NCBI GenBank assembly: GCA_045533955.1
Contig: JAZSIU010000045.1
Span: 1 to 64,000 of the forward strand
Source: HGM04593 sp045533955
GTDB taxonomy: Bacteria > Bacteroidota > Bacteroidia > Bacteroidales > Bacteroidaceae
Length of the DNA stretch: 64,000 bases
Direction of reading: 5' to 3'
Shown: piece after piece, positions 1 to 6,871 of the stretch
Numbering within the stretch: the stretch's first letter is position 1
How the letters are laid out: each line of letters begins with the position of its first letter
Translations under genes and position numbers: made by a program
Notes under the pieces: generated by a model
What the model saw: only the letters and a program-made list of their open reading frames with translations
Databases searched by the model: none
What the model was told of the DNA's origin: nothing

Positions 1-141
1 ATTCATTTTGGGGATGCAGGGAATAGCGAGCTATTTTCAAATTCCCAAAATGGATAGATGCCGAAAAGAGTCTCAAAGAAGCCGAAACTAGTCTTAGCAA
101 TAACGAATTAACTTGGTTTAATAAAATTCAAAACAGATTCT
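1..141. repeat. Dispersed intergenic repeat, copy 1 (cut by window start)
   Basis: This stretch matches 36777-36916 over about 140 bases with three substitutions and one single-base length difference. It contains a perfect 9-bp inverted repeat (CATTTTGGG near 4-12 with CCCAAAATG near 43-51) and a small inner one (AATAGC/GCTATT). It ends in CAGATTCTAA, which is the inverted complement of the left end of the second copy (TTAGAATCTG at 36721-36730). No coding frame is evident. It is best read as the right part of a short non-coding mobile or structural repeat whose left end lies outside the window. Confidence 0.8.
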
Positions 142-145
142 AAGA

Positions 146-268
146 GGCTGTTTAAATTTATATAGTAGAGATTAAGATAGTGTCAACAAACGCAATATCA
201 GTTTACCCGCAAACAGCAAAGCGTGTGTAGTCTATCTTCTCGGACGAGATGCAAAATTTAAAAACAGC
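146..268. repeat. Short segment bounded by imperfect inverted repeats
   Basis: GCTGTTTAAATTT at about 147-159 is the near-complement of AAATTTAAAAACAGC at 254-268, with two extra A residues in the right arm. The segment between them has no reading frame. It sits directly against the dispersed repeat at 1-141. It could be a remnant of an insertion-sequence end pair or chance in AT-rich DNA. Confidence 0.3.
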
Positions 269-327
269 AAAAGAAACAGCTTGTACAAAGGACTTTTTTT
301 AGGAATTAAAATAGCCTAAAACATAAA

Positions 328-364
328 AAAGGATTTTCACCCAAAATGTGAAAATCCTTTTTTA
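328..364. terminator. Bidirectional terminator hairpin
   Basis: A 13-bp perfect stem (328-340 with 348-360) and a 7-base loop, with T runs on both strands. It lies 18 bases past the end of the leftward DUF4369 gene and most likely ends that transcript. Confidence 0.8.
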
Positions 365-381
365 TTGGCTCCTTAGAAATC

Positions 382-1155
382 TTATTCTTCGGACGCTGCA
401 TCCATTGCTCCTTGCAGTGCTTGCTCGAGTGCCCGCTCAATCTGCTCCTCAGAGGGCTCCTCGTTCAAGGGCTGAGCCTTGCGCTCGCTCTGTATCTCGC
501 ACAGAATATCGTAAAGGCAGTTGTTGTCGCGGTCGATATTCTCTTGTGGGATGCTTGCTATTAGTATGTCCAATTCTTCGTTGTCGAAAAGCTCGGCATA
601 CTGAACAAGCAGGAACAGCCCTATTATCGATCCGATATTATCGTTGATAATACCTTTTATGTAAAGCGATGCGTCGCGCTGTGCCTCCATTGTCCTAAGG
701 CTCAATGCTGCCTTTGTTGTGTCGGGCAGCAGTGTGTCGCTGTATAGCTGCATCTGACAATCGTATATTGTGTTTACGTATTGTGCAAGATGCTTCTCAA
801 TCTCGGCGTTAAGGTCATTGGCGGGGGTACCAACGGTTACGCTTCCTTCGGGTGAAATTTCGGTTGTGATATTACCGCCCTCGAGGAAGAGGAGTGAGTA
901 CAGGGGTGGGTCGGTGTAGTTGTAACCTATATAATATATTTTACTGCCATCGACCTTACCGCTGAATTGGAATCTTCCATTCTCTATTGTGGTTGTCTGT
1001 ACGGTGGTCATATTCATACCATCCACCGAGTAACCCAATTGTACACTGTCGCCATCAATGGCACCGTCAATGACGCCGCTGATGGTGTAGTTGCTGCCTC
1101 CTGTGCACGATGCAAGTGCAACCAATAATGCTATTGCCGAAAAGAATTTCTTCAT
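382..1155 (-). CDS. DUF4369-type lipoprotein
   Basis: A 257-residue protein with a lipoprotein signal: a hydrophobic start, then LVALASC with the lipidated cysteine at residue 17, so it should sit in the cell envelope. The region after the signal (YTISGVIDG, then DSVQLGY and the FQFSGKVDG stretch) resembles the DUF4369 domain, which in Bacteroidetes often precedes a thioredoxin domain in TlpA-like proteins. Here no thioredoxin fold or CxxC follows; the rest is charged and probably helical, ending in an acidic tail. It is the last gene of a leftward group after prs, 14 bases downstream. Its function is unknown; the domain name is recognised by resemblance only. Confidence 0.75.
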   Translation of the reverse strand: MKKFFSAIALLVALASCTGGSNYTISGVIDGAIDGDSVQLGYSVDGMNMTTVQTTTIENGRFQFSGKVDGSKIYYIGYNYTDPPLYSLLFLEGGNITTEISPEGSVTVGTPANDLNAEIEKHLAQYVNTIYDCQMQLYSDTLLPDTTKAALSLRTMEAQRDASLYIKGIINDNIGSIIGLFLLVQYAELFDNEELDILIASIPQENIDRDNNCLYDILCEIQSERKAQPLNEEPSEEQIERALEQALQGAMDAASEE

Positions 1156-1169
1156 TCCTGTATTATTTA

Positions 1170-2105
1170 TCAGCAGACGTATTGTTTGCTAATTGACTTG
1201 TTGTTGAGCACGCATTGTATAGCCTCGGCAAATCCTTTGGCAATAGAGAGCTGTCTTACTTTGGGGCAACCCTTGTCGTAGGGGATGCTGTTGGTGAATA
1301 CAATCTCGGTCATTGACGACTCGCGCACACGCTCGGATGCGTTACCCGACATAATACAATGCGATGCTATGGCACGTACCGACAATGCACCATTCTCCAT
1401 CATAAGGTTGGCTGCTTTTGATATTGTGCCGGCTGTATCGACAATGTCATCGACAAGGATAACATTTTTGCCCTTTACGTCGCCGATAATCTGCATTGTA
1501 TCAACCACATTTGCCTTAGCGCGTGTCTTGTGGCAAAGTACCAGAGGCACACCGAGGAATTTTGAGTAGGTGCTTGCACGTTTGGAACCGCCAACATCGG
1601 GGGTTGCAATCACAAGGTTATCGAGCTTGAGTGAGTTGATGTAGGGGATAAATACCATCGAGGCATAAAGATGGTCAACGGGAATGTCGAAGAATCCCTG
1701 AATCTGGTCGGCGTGAAGATCCATTGTTATGATGCGGCTCACTCCGGCTACGCTCAAAAGGTCGGCTACCAACTTTGCGCCTATTGATACGCGGGGCTTG
1801 TCTTTGCGGTCTTGACGTGCCCAACCAAAATAGGGCATTACAGCTACGATGCTCTTTGCAGATGCTCGCTTGGCTGCATCTACCATAAGCAGAAGCTCCA
1901 TAAGGTTGTCCGAGTTGGGGAATGTCGATTGTACAAGGAATACATTCTTTCCGCGGATAGACTCCTCGTAAGATACCGCAAATTCGCCATCGGCAAAATA
2001 GGTCGTGTTCATCTGACCCAGAGGGCATCCTAACTCTTTACAGATTTCTTCAGCAAGGTAACGAGATTTTGTTCCCGAGAATACCATATAAGGGGTATTG
2101 TTCAT
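1170..2105 (-). CDS. prs: Ribose-phosphate pyrophosphokinase
   Basis: Makes 5-phosphoribosyl 1-diphosphate from ribose 5-phosphate and ATP in the cytoplasm, feeding purine, pyrimidine, histidine and NAD synthesis. The 311 residues match the usual length. Family signatures are clear: FADGE at 37-41, the DLHADQIQGFF motif at 129-139, and the PRPP-binding loop VILVDDIVDTAGT at 215-227. The start ATG lies 54 bases after the end of the upstream ThiE-like gene, so the two probably share a transcript. Confidence 0.97.
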   Translation of the reverse strand: MNNTPYMVFSGTKSRYLAEEICKELGCPLGQMNTTYFADGEFAVSYEESIRGKNVFLVQSTFPNSDNLMELLLMVDAAKRASAKSIVAVMPYFGWARQDRKDKPRVSIGAKLVADLLSVAGVSRIITMDLHADQIQGFFDIPVDHLYASMVFIPYINSLKLDNLVIATPDVGGSKRASTYSKFLGVPLVLCHKTRAKANVVDTMQIIGDVKGKNVILVDDIVDTAGTISKAANLMMENGALSVRAIASHCIMSGNASERVRESSMTEIVFTNSIPYDKGCPKVRQLSIAKGFAEAIQCVLNNKSISKQYVC

Positions 2106-2159
2106 AAAGGTAAAGTGTTTAGTTGGTTATTTTTTTGTTTTATTTTTCTTGTTTGTGTT

Positions 2160-2744
2160 TTAAAGTTTCTTGGCGAGTTTCTGAATTTTTTTGAAACTGT
2201 CCATAAGCTCGCTATAATCGGTTGAGCGGCACGAGTCGAAACGATTCCACACTTGTGCGTCCAATATAACACCGCCGAATCCATACGAGGCAAGGCGCTT
2301 CAGATTACCCTCGTCAATGTCGCCAAAGGCCCATACACGCTTGTTGATGACTTTTTTGCCATACTCGTTAAGCTCGGCACTCTGGTGGAATGTGCGTCCC
2401 ATAGGGCCGAAACACATTATCTCGTAGAATCCTTTGAATTCGTGCAGCTCGCCGAGGTTGGCTGCATAGCCAACGAGTTTGCCTTTTTGTTTCTCGGTTG
2501 GGTGGGGCGAGCCGGGAGGAAATAATTGACCGGCCAACTTATAATCCTGCATCAGGCGGTTGTTGCAGGTAAATATACGCTTGTGGAACTTCTTGGGAAT
2601 GAGGTTCAACAGCCTTTCTATGTATTGCGGATGAGGATAAGACTTGTCTAGGAAAAGGTAATCGAGCTCTTCTTCGAATAGTCGGGTGATAATTTTGTCC
2701 TCCTCAATGAAAAATGTCGGTTTTGTTACAACGGCGAGTTTCAT
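2160..2744 (-). CDS. ThiE/TenI-like protein, degenerate
   Basis: A 194-residue protein that looks like a divergent member of the thiamine phosphate synthase/TenI TIM-barrel family: FTCNNRLMQDYKLAGQLFP falls where ThiE has its N-D-R-x-x-L-A segment, and CFGPMGRTFH occupies the place of the GPI/GPV phosphate-pyrophosphate loop. The usual ADGVHLGQ block is not recognisable, so catalysis as ThiE is doubtful. It is the first gene of the group leading to prs and the DUF4369 gene. A Bacteroidetes -7 element lies about 80 bases upstream. It may be a non-catalytic paralogue; no other thiamine genes are adjacent. Confidence 0.65.
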   Translation of the reverse strand: MKLAVVTKPTFFIEEDKIITRLFEEELDYLFLDKSYPHPQYIERLLNLIPKKFHKRIFTCNNRLMQDYKLAGQLFPPGSPHPTEKQKGKLVGYAANLGELHEFKGFYEIMCFGPMGRTFHQSAELNEYGKKVINKRVWAFGDIDEGNLKRLASYGFGGVILDAQVWNRFDSCRSTDYSELMDSFKKIQKLAKKL

Positions 2745-2823
2745 TGTTCTCTTTTTACTATATTTAACATTTTTTGAAGGCCTAACGGCTTCCGAGAGGC
2801 TATTGTGCGCCCTCTTATAGGTT

Positions 2824-2831
2824 GCAAATTT
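2824..2831 (-). promoter_or_regulatory. Putative -7 element for the ThiE-like gene
   Basis: Read leftward this is TAAATTTG, fitting the Bacteroidetes TAnnTTTG -7 element, about 80 bases before the start at 2744. The -33 partner is not convincing. Confidence 0.45.
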
Positions 2832-2905
2832 AATATTTTTTATTATATTAAAGCAATATTATAGAAGATTATTTTTAATAGTCGTTCTATTCTTGAAATA
2901 TACAA

Positions 2906-3081
2906 ACAAACGAGCGGAAAATATGAAGTTTACTTCAATATTTTACACAGCGAGCGCAGTGTATATTCGAGAATTACCTCAAATATTGGAACAAACGAGC
3001 GGAAAATATGAAGTTTACTTCAATATTTTACACAGCGAGTGCAGTGTATATTCGAGAATTATCTCAAATATTGGAACAAAC
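2906..3081. repeat. Two tandem 85-bp repeats in the ferritin-like gene leader
   Basis: Copies at 2906-2990 and 2991-3075 differ at only two positions, and six more bases of a third copy follow. Read on the minus strand each contains CTGCGCTCGCTGTG, then AAGTAAACTT, then CGCTCGTTTGT. The same order of blocks occurs on the plus strand at 41276-41429 and, more weakly, at 34438-34512. The array could be read as part of a longer coding frame starting at 2893, but identical repeated codons and the well-placed ATG at 3136 argue against that. Confidence 0.85.
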
Positions 3082-3135
3082 TGCCATTATGCAGTGTTTA
3101 GTAGATATGTTATTATTTACTATTGTGTTAATATT

Positions 3136-3651
3136 ATGGCAAAGGAAAGTGTGTTGATTCTAAGGCAGCGTATCGACCTGCCGGGGTTGTTGCAGCAGCT
3201 GAACGCTGCGCTTAGTGAGGAGTGGTTGGCCTATTATCAATATTGGATAGGCAGTTTGGTGGTCGAGGGTGCTATGCGTGCCGATGTACAACGTGAATTT
3301 GAGGAGCACGCCGAGGAGGAGTATATGCACGCAAAGATTCTTGCCGACCGCATAATTCAGCTCGAGGGCACGCCGGTGCTGAATCCTGCACAGTGGTTCA
3401 ATTTGGCGCGTTGTAAATATGCCGCACCGCTGAATAATGACGTGATAAGCGTGCTTAAGCAGAATATTGCGGCCGAGCGTTGCGCGGTTATTCGTTACGA
3501 GGAGATTGCAAGCCTCACAAATAATATTGATTATACCACGTGCGATATTGCCAAACGCATTATGGCCGAGGAGGAGGAGCACGAGCAAGACCTTCAGGAT
3601 TATCTGCGCGACGTCGAGTGGGTGGTGCAGTCGATGCAGTGTAAGTGTTGA
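3136..3651 (+). CDS. DPS-like/bacterioferritin-family protein
   Basis: A ferritin-like four-helix protein of 171 residues, expected to bind or oxidise iron and protect DNA or the cell from peroxide. Metal-ligand helices are visible: EEWLAYYQYW at 28-37, REFEEHAEEEYMHA at 53-66, ERCAVIRYEE at 114-123 and MAEEEEHEQD at 143-152. Two cysteines near the active helices (93 and 116) recall the paired cysteines of the archaeal/Bacteroides DPS-like (thioferritin) branch, and the C terminus is CKC. I chose the ATG at 3136 because the frame upstream runs through an 85-bp repeat. The gene stands alone between opposing neighbours. A canonical bacterioferritin is the main alternative. Confidence 0.85.
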   Translation: MAKESVLILRQRIDLPGLLQQLNAALSEEWLAYYQYWIGSLVVEGAMRADVQREFEEHAEEEYMHAKILADRIIQLEGTPVLNPAQWFNLARCKYAAPLNNDVISVLKQNIAAERCAVIRYEEIASLTNNIDYTTCDIAKRIMAEEEEHEQDLQDYLRDVEWVVQSMQCKC

Positions 3652-3748
3652 GCGACTATTGTATAAAGCAGTATGAGGGTCGGTAAATATTTGTTCTTAA
3701 TTTATTGTAATATCATTTCCTTTATATTGTTTTAAGAATTTTTTTAAA

Positions 3749-3782
3749 ATAATCTCTGCGAAAAAAAAGTCGCAGAGATTAT
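3749..3782. terminator. Terminator between converging genes
   Basis: The stem ATAATCTCTGCG pairs with CGCAGAGATTAT around an A-rich loop. It sits between the end of the ferritin-like gene and the end of the leftward amidase gene, 10 bases from the latter. Confidence 0.6.
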
Positions 3783-3791
3783 GTGTGTTTG

Positions 3792-4670
3792 TTACTCCTC
3801 GTCAAGATAACGCTTGGTTATGGGGCCGTACTCTTCGATGCGACGGTCGCGCAGGAAGGGCCACCATTGACGTACCGACTCGCTGCGCTCGATACTCACC
3901 TCAACAACGGCGGTCTGTTCGTCCTCGCCAAAGTGGGCAAGAAATTCGCCTTGCGGGCCTGCTACGAAGCTGTGGCCCCAGAATTGTATGCCGCGGGTCA
4001 TCCCCGAGGGGTCGGGCTCGTGGCCGCAACGGTTCACGGCTATTACGGGCAGGCCGTTGGCTACTGCGTGGCCGCGTTGCACTGTTTGCCAAGCTCCCAA
4101 CTGACGCTCTTGCTCCTCTTTTGTGTCGCTGCTCTCCCAGCCTATTGCGGTGGGGTAGATGAGGAGGTCGGCACCGCGCAGTGCCATAAGGCGTGCGCCC
4201 TCGGGGTACCATTGGTCCCAACATACTTGTACGCCTAATGTGCCGACGGAGGTTTTTATGGGGCGGAAGCCAATGTCGCCGGGGGTGAAATAGAATTTCT
4301 CGTAGTAGGCGGGGTCGTCGGGGATATGCATCTTGCGGTATTTGCCTGCGATGCTGCCGTCTTTCTCGAAAACTACGGCGGTGTTGTGGTAGAGGCCTTT
4401 GGCGCGTGCTTCGAAGAGTGAGGTTACGAGCACTATATTGCACTCGGCGGCAAGGGCGCTGTAAAATTGTGTCGAGGGGCCGGGGATGGGCTCGGCGAGG
4501 GCGAAATTCTGTGTGCTCTCGACCTGACAAAAGTAGAGTGAGTTGTGGAGCTCTTGTAGCACGACGAGTTGGGCGCCTTGTGCAGCTGCTTTGCGTATGT
4601 TGTCGGCCAGCTTTTGTTTATTCTGCTCTACATTCTCACTATTGCTTTGTTGTATTATTCCTATTTTCAT
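3792..4670 (-). CDS. aguB: N-carbamoylputrescine amidase
   Basis: A nitrilase-superfamily enzyme of 292 residues that hydrolyses N-carbamoylputrescine to putrescine, CO2 and ammonia. The Glu-Lys-Cys triad is visible: E40 in VVLQE, K113 in YRKMHIPD, and C150 in VQVCWDQWYPE. Length and the CWDQWYPE motif match AguB of plants and bacteria. It follows agmatine deiminase on the same strand, which supports the substrate. The 280 bases between the two genes hold a tandem repeat, so co-transcription is likely but not shown. Confidence 0.95.
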   Translation of the reverse strand: MKIGIIQQSNSENVEQNKQKLADNIRKAAAQGAQLVVLQELHNSLYFCQVESTQNFALAEPIPGPSTQFYSALAAECNIVLVTSLFEARAKGLYHNTAVVFEKDGSIAGKYRKMHIPDDPAYYEKFYFTPGDIGFRPIKTSVGTLGVQVCWDQWYPEGARLMALRGADLLIYPTAIGWESSDTKEEQERQLGAWQTVQRGHAVANGLPVIAVNRCGHEPDPSGMTRGIQFWGHSFVAGPQGEFLAHFGEDEQTAVVEVSIERSESVRQWWPFLRDRRIEEYGPITKRYLDEE

Positions 4671-4720
4671 ATTTTTCCTGTTTTTTTATTCTTTGTCGTG
4701 GTTGACGATGGCTTGCTCTT

Positions 4721-4911
4721 GTGGTCTTTGCCTTGCGGCTAAGACACTCGTCTTGCTCGCTTGTCTTTTTGTGGTCTTTGCCTTGCGGCTAAGACACTCG
4801 TCCTGCTCGCTTGTCTTTTTGTTGTCTTTGCCTTGCGGCTAAGACACTCGGCGCTTCGCTTGTTTTTTTGTTGTCTTTGCCTTGCGGCTAAGACACTCGG
4901 CGCTTCGCTGT
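4721..4911. repeat. Four tandem ~50-bp repeats between aguA and aguB
   Basis: Units begin at 4721, 4771, 4821 and 4870, giving spacings of 50, 50 and 49. Each reads gtGGTCTTTGCCTTGCGGCT or a one-base variant, followed by AAGACACTCG and a variable G/C/T-rich end: two units share TGCTCGCTTGTC, two share GCGCTTCGCT. There are no unique spacers, so this is not a CRISPR. It lies inside the probable agu transcript and could affect folding or stability. A TCTTTGC...CACTCG core is loosely shared with the leader repeats at 41276-41429. Confidence 0.9.
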
Positions 4912-4950
4912 GATATGAGAAAATAAATTTTCTCTATCTTGCTTGCTCCT

Positions 4951-5991
4951 TTAGTGTCTTTCAATTATGGGGTATTGCATCGTTACGCAGTGTAGCGAAC
5001 CGTGTTGCTTGATGAGCGCGCGGCAGTCTATGCCTATAATCTCGTGCGAGGGGAAGGCCTTTGCAAGCACCTCGGCTGCGCGTTGGTCGTTCTGTGGTTG
5101 TGCGTATGTGGGGTACAATACTGCGTTGTTCATTATTAGGAAATTGGCGTAGGTGGCAGGCAGACGCTCGTTGTTCTCGTCAAAGATTGCGTCGGGCGAG
5201 GGGAGGGCCAGCAGGCGATAAGGCTTGCCTTCTTCGGTGCGGAAGGTGGCTAATTGTGCCTCCATTGCTTGAAGGTCGGCGAATTGTTCGTCCTCGGGGT
5301 CGTCGCAACGTACGTGTATTATGGTATCGCCGGGGGCGAAACGGGCTATCGTGTCGATGTGCCCGTCGGTGTCGTCGCCAATGAGATTACCGTGGTCGAG
5401 CCACAGGACACGCTTTACGTGGAGCATCTGCACGAGGCGCTTTTCTATCTGCTCGCGCGTCAGAGGTTGATTGCGGCGGGGGGCCATCAGACAGTGGGTG
5501 GTGGTGAGCAGGGTGCCTTTGCCGTCGCTCTCAATGGAGCCGCCCTCGAGGACAAGGCTCAGACAATCTTCGTACTCGCCTTTTACAACGCCTGCGTCGT
5601 ACATTTTGCTATTTATGGCGTTGTCTTTGTCGGCTGCGAATTTGCGCCCCCAACCGTTAAACTCAAAATCGAGGTAGTGGGGGACATTGTCGCCCAAAAT
5701 GGTTATAAAGGCGTGGTCGCGTGCCCACGTGTCGTTGCTCTCGCACTGAAAAAATCGTATGTTCTGTATGTTTGCGGCGGTCATTTGCAATTGCTTGCGC
5801 ACGCACTCGGGCTCGGGAGTTACGATGAGCAGCCTCTGACGGCGGCTTATGGCTACTGCAATATCGACGAAGCATTTTACAGCCTCGTCGAGCATATAGG
5901 CCCAATCGGTGTTTTCGTGCGGCCACGTGAGCTGCACCATCTGCTGCTTATGCCATTCGGCCGGCAGATATAATTCTCGTCTCTGTTCCAT
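4951..5991 (-). CDS. aguA: Agmatine deiminase
   Basis: Converts agmatine to N-carbamoylputrescine and ammonia, the step before AguB, giving putrescine without ornithine. The 346 residues match the family, with YLPAEWHKQ near the start, TWPHENTDW, and HGSLHCVTMQYP near the end carrying the catalytic cysteine (residue 335). I chose the ATG at 5991 rather than the upstream one at 6060, because it lies just past the DUF2148 stop (5994) and the extra 23 residues do not look like the family. The gene is therefore tightly coupled to the ferredoxin-domain gene before it. Confidence 0.95.
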   Translation of the reverse strand: MEQRRELYLPAEWHKQQMVQLTWPHENTDWAYMLDEAVKCFVDIAVAISRRQRLLIVTPEPECVRKQLQMTAANIQNIRFFQCESNDTWARDHAFITILGDNVPHYLDFEFNGWGRKFAADKDNAINSKMYDAGVVKGEYEDCLSLVLEGGSIESDGKGTLLTTTHCLMAPRRNQPLTREQIEKRLVQMLHVKRVLWLDHGNLIGDDTDGHIDTIARFAPGDTIIHVRCDDPEDEQFADLQAMEAQLATFRTEEGKPYRLLALPSPDAIFDENNERLPATYANFLIMNNAVLYPTYAQPQNDQRAAEVLAKAFPSHEIIGIDCRALIKQHGSLHCVTMQYPIIERH

Positions 5992-5993
5992 TG

Positions 5994-6515
5994 TTATTTT
6001 CGGTCGAAGAAGGGGTTTTTTGAGGCTGCACTCACGGGAATTGCTATTATGTAGTTGCAATTGGGCATCCAGCCGAGTTTGTGGGCTGCGTATCCGGCCG
6101 AGTACATTACGCGTGTATCGACACGTAGGTCGGCGGCGGTTGAGCAGGCCGAGCCGATGGCTATTCCCACGTCAATGGTGTTCATTGAGCAGGGGACACC
6201 CTCGGGGCGCGCGTCGCAGGTGGGGTAGCCGCAATAGGCGCAGTTGAGGCCCATTGCCTGCTCTCGCGAGCCTATTAGAATAATAGCTTCGGCTGCGAGG
6301 ATATTCTGTGCGTCGCGTATCATTCCCGCACGCTGGCGCTCCTCGCCTATCTGTTGCAGGGCGTTGGAGAGGGCGTAAATGTCGTCCTCTATTACCATTG
6401 ATATTTCTATTATGTCGCAACCTTTGGCCTTTGGGGCAGTGCGGGCTGCTGTCATCATTGCTCGGGCTGCCTCAATGACTTGTTGGTGGCGCGTTTCTCG
6501 TTCATTGTATATCAT
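5994..6515 (-). CDS. DUF2148 ferredoxin-domain protein
   Basis: A 173-residue protein with the DUF2148 pattern: an N-terminal helical part, then NCAYCGYPTCDARPEGVPC, which supplies four cysteines for a probable Fe-S cluster, and a GIAIGSACSTAADLRVD segment. The start at 6515 follows an A/G-rich stretch; an ATG 14 codons further up gives an unconvincing extension. It is the first gene of the leftward group with agmatine deiminase, only two bases before that gene. Its biochemical role is unknown, and the association with polyamine synthesis here may be positional only. Confidence 0.8.
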   Translation of the reverse strand: MIYNERETRHQQVIEAARAMMTAARTAPKAKGCDIIEISMVIEDDIYALSNALQQIGEERQRAGMIRDAQNILAAEAIILIGSREQAMGLNCAYCGYPTCDARPEGVPCSMNTIDVGIAIGSACSTAADLRVDTRVMYSAGYAAHKLGWMPNCNYIIAIPVSAASKNPFFDRK

Positions 6516-6871
6516 ATTTTCCTTTTTTTGCTGTAATTTGTCAATTACGGCAAACATACAAAAAAAATCCGTCTTTATGATTGTTTGAGTAAAGAAATAA
6601 TTCTCTTTTGCCGATTTTATCTGTGCGCCGAGGGAGGATATTTGATTTTGCTTTATAATCGGGCGAAAAAAGACTGTGATAATTCTTTCTTGTATCGGCG
6701 AATATATTCTTAATGATTTCTTAAAAAACGAGCTTCTTAAAGCTTTTGTGGTAAAAATACCGCAAACTTATTTTATATTTACTTATTTTATTATATGTTT
6801 GTATGTTTTAATCTGCGAAATTGACTACTCATAGTATTTCGACCAAAATTAACTTTAATTATTATAGAATT
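6516..6871. other. 356-bp divergent intergenic region
   Basis: AT-rich DNA between two genes reading apart, so it should hold promoters in both directions. TATGTTTG at 6794-6801 fits a rightward -7 element for the hexosaminidase, but I find no good -33 partner. No RNA gene or further coding frame is apparent. Confidence 0.5.

Noticed and set aside
2893..3135. Upstream extension of the ferritin-like protein by 81 residues
   Set aside because: It runs through two near-identical DNA repeats and gives a repeated, non-family peptide; the ATG at 3136 fits the family start.
4721..4911. Possible CRISPR array from regular 50-bp spacing
   Set aside because: The units are repeated from end to end without unique spacers, and no cas genes are near.
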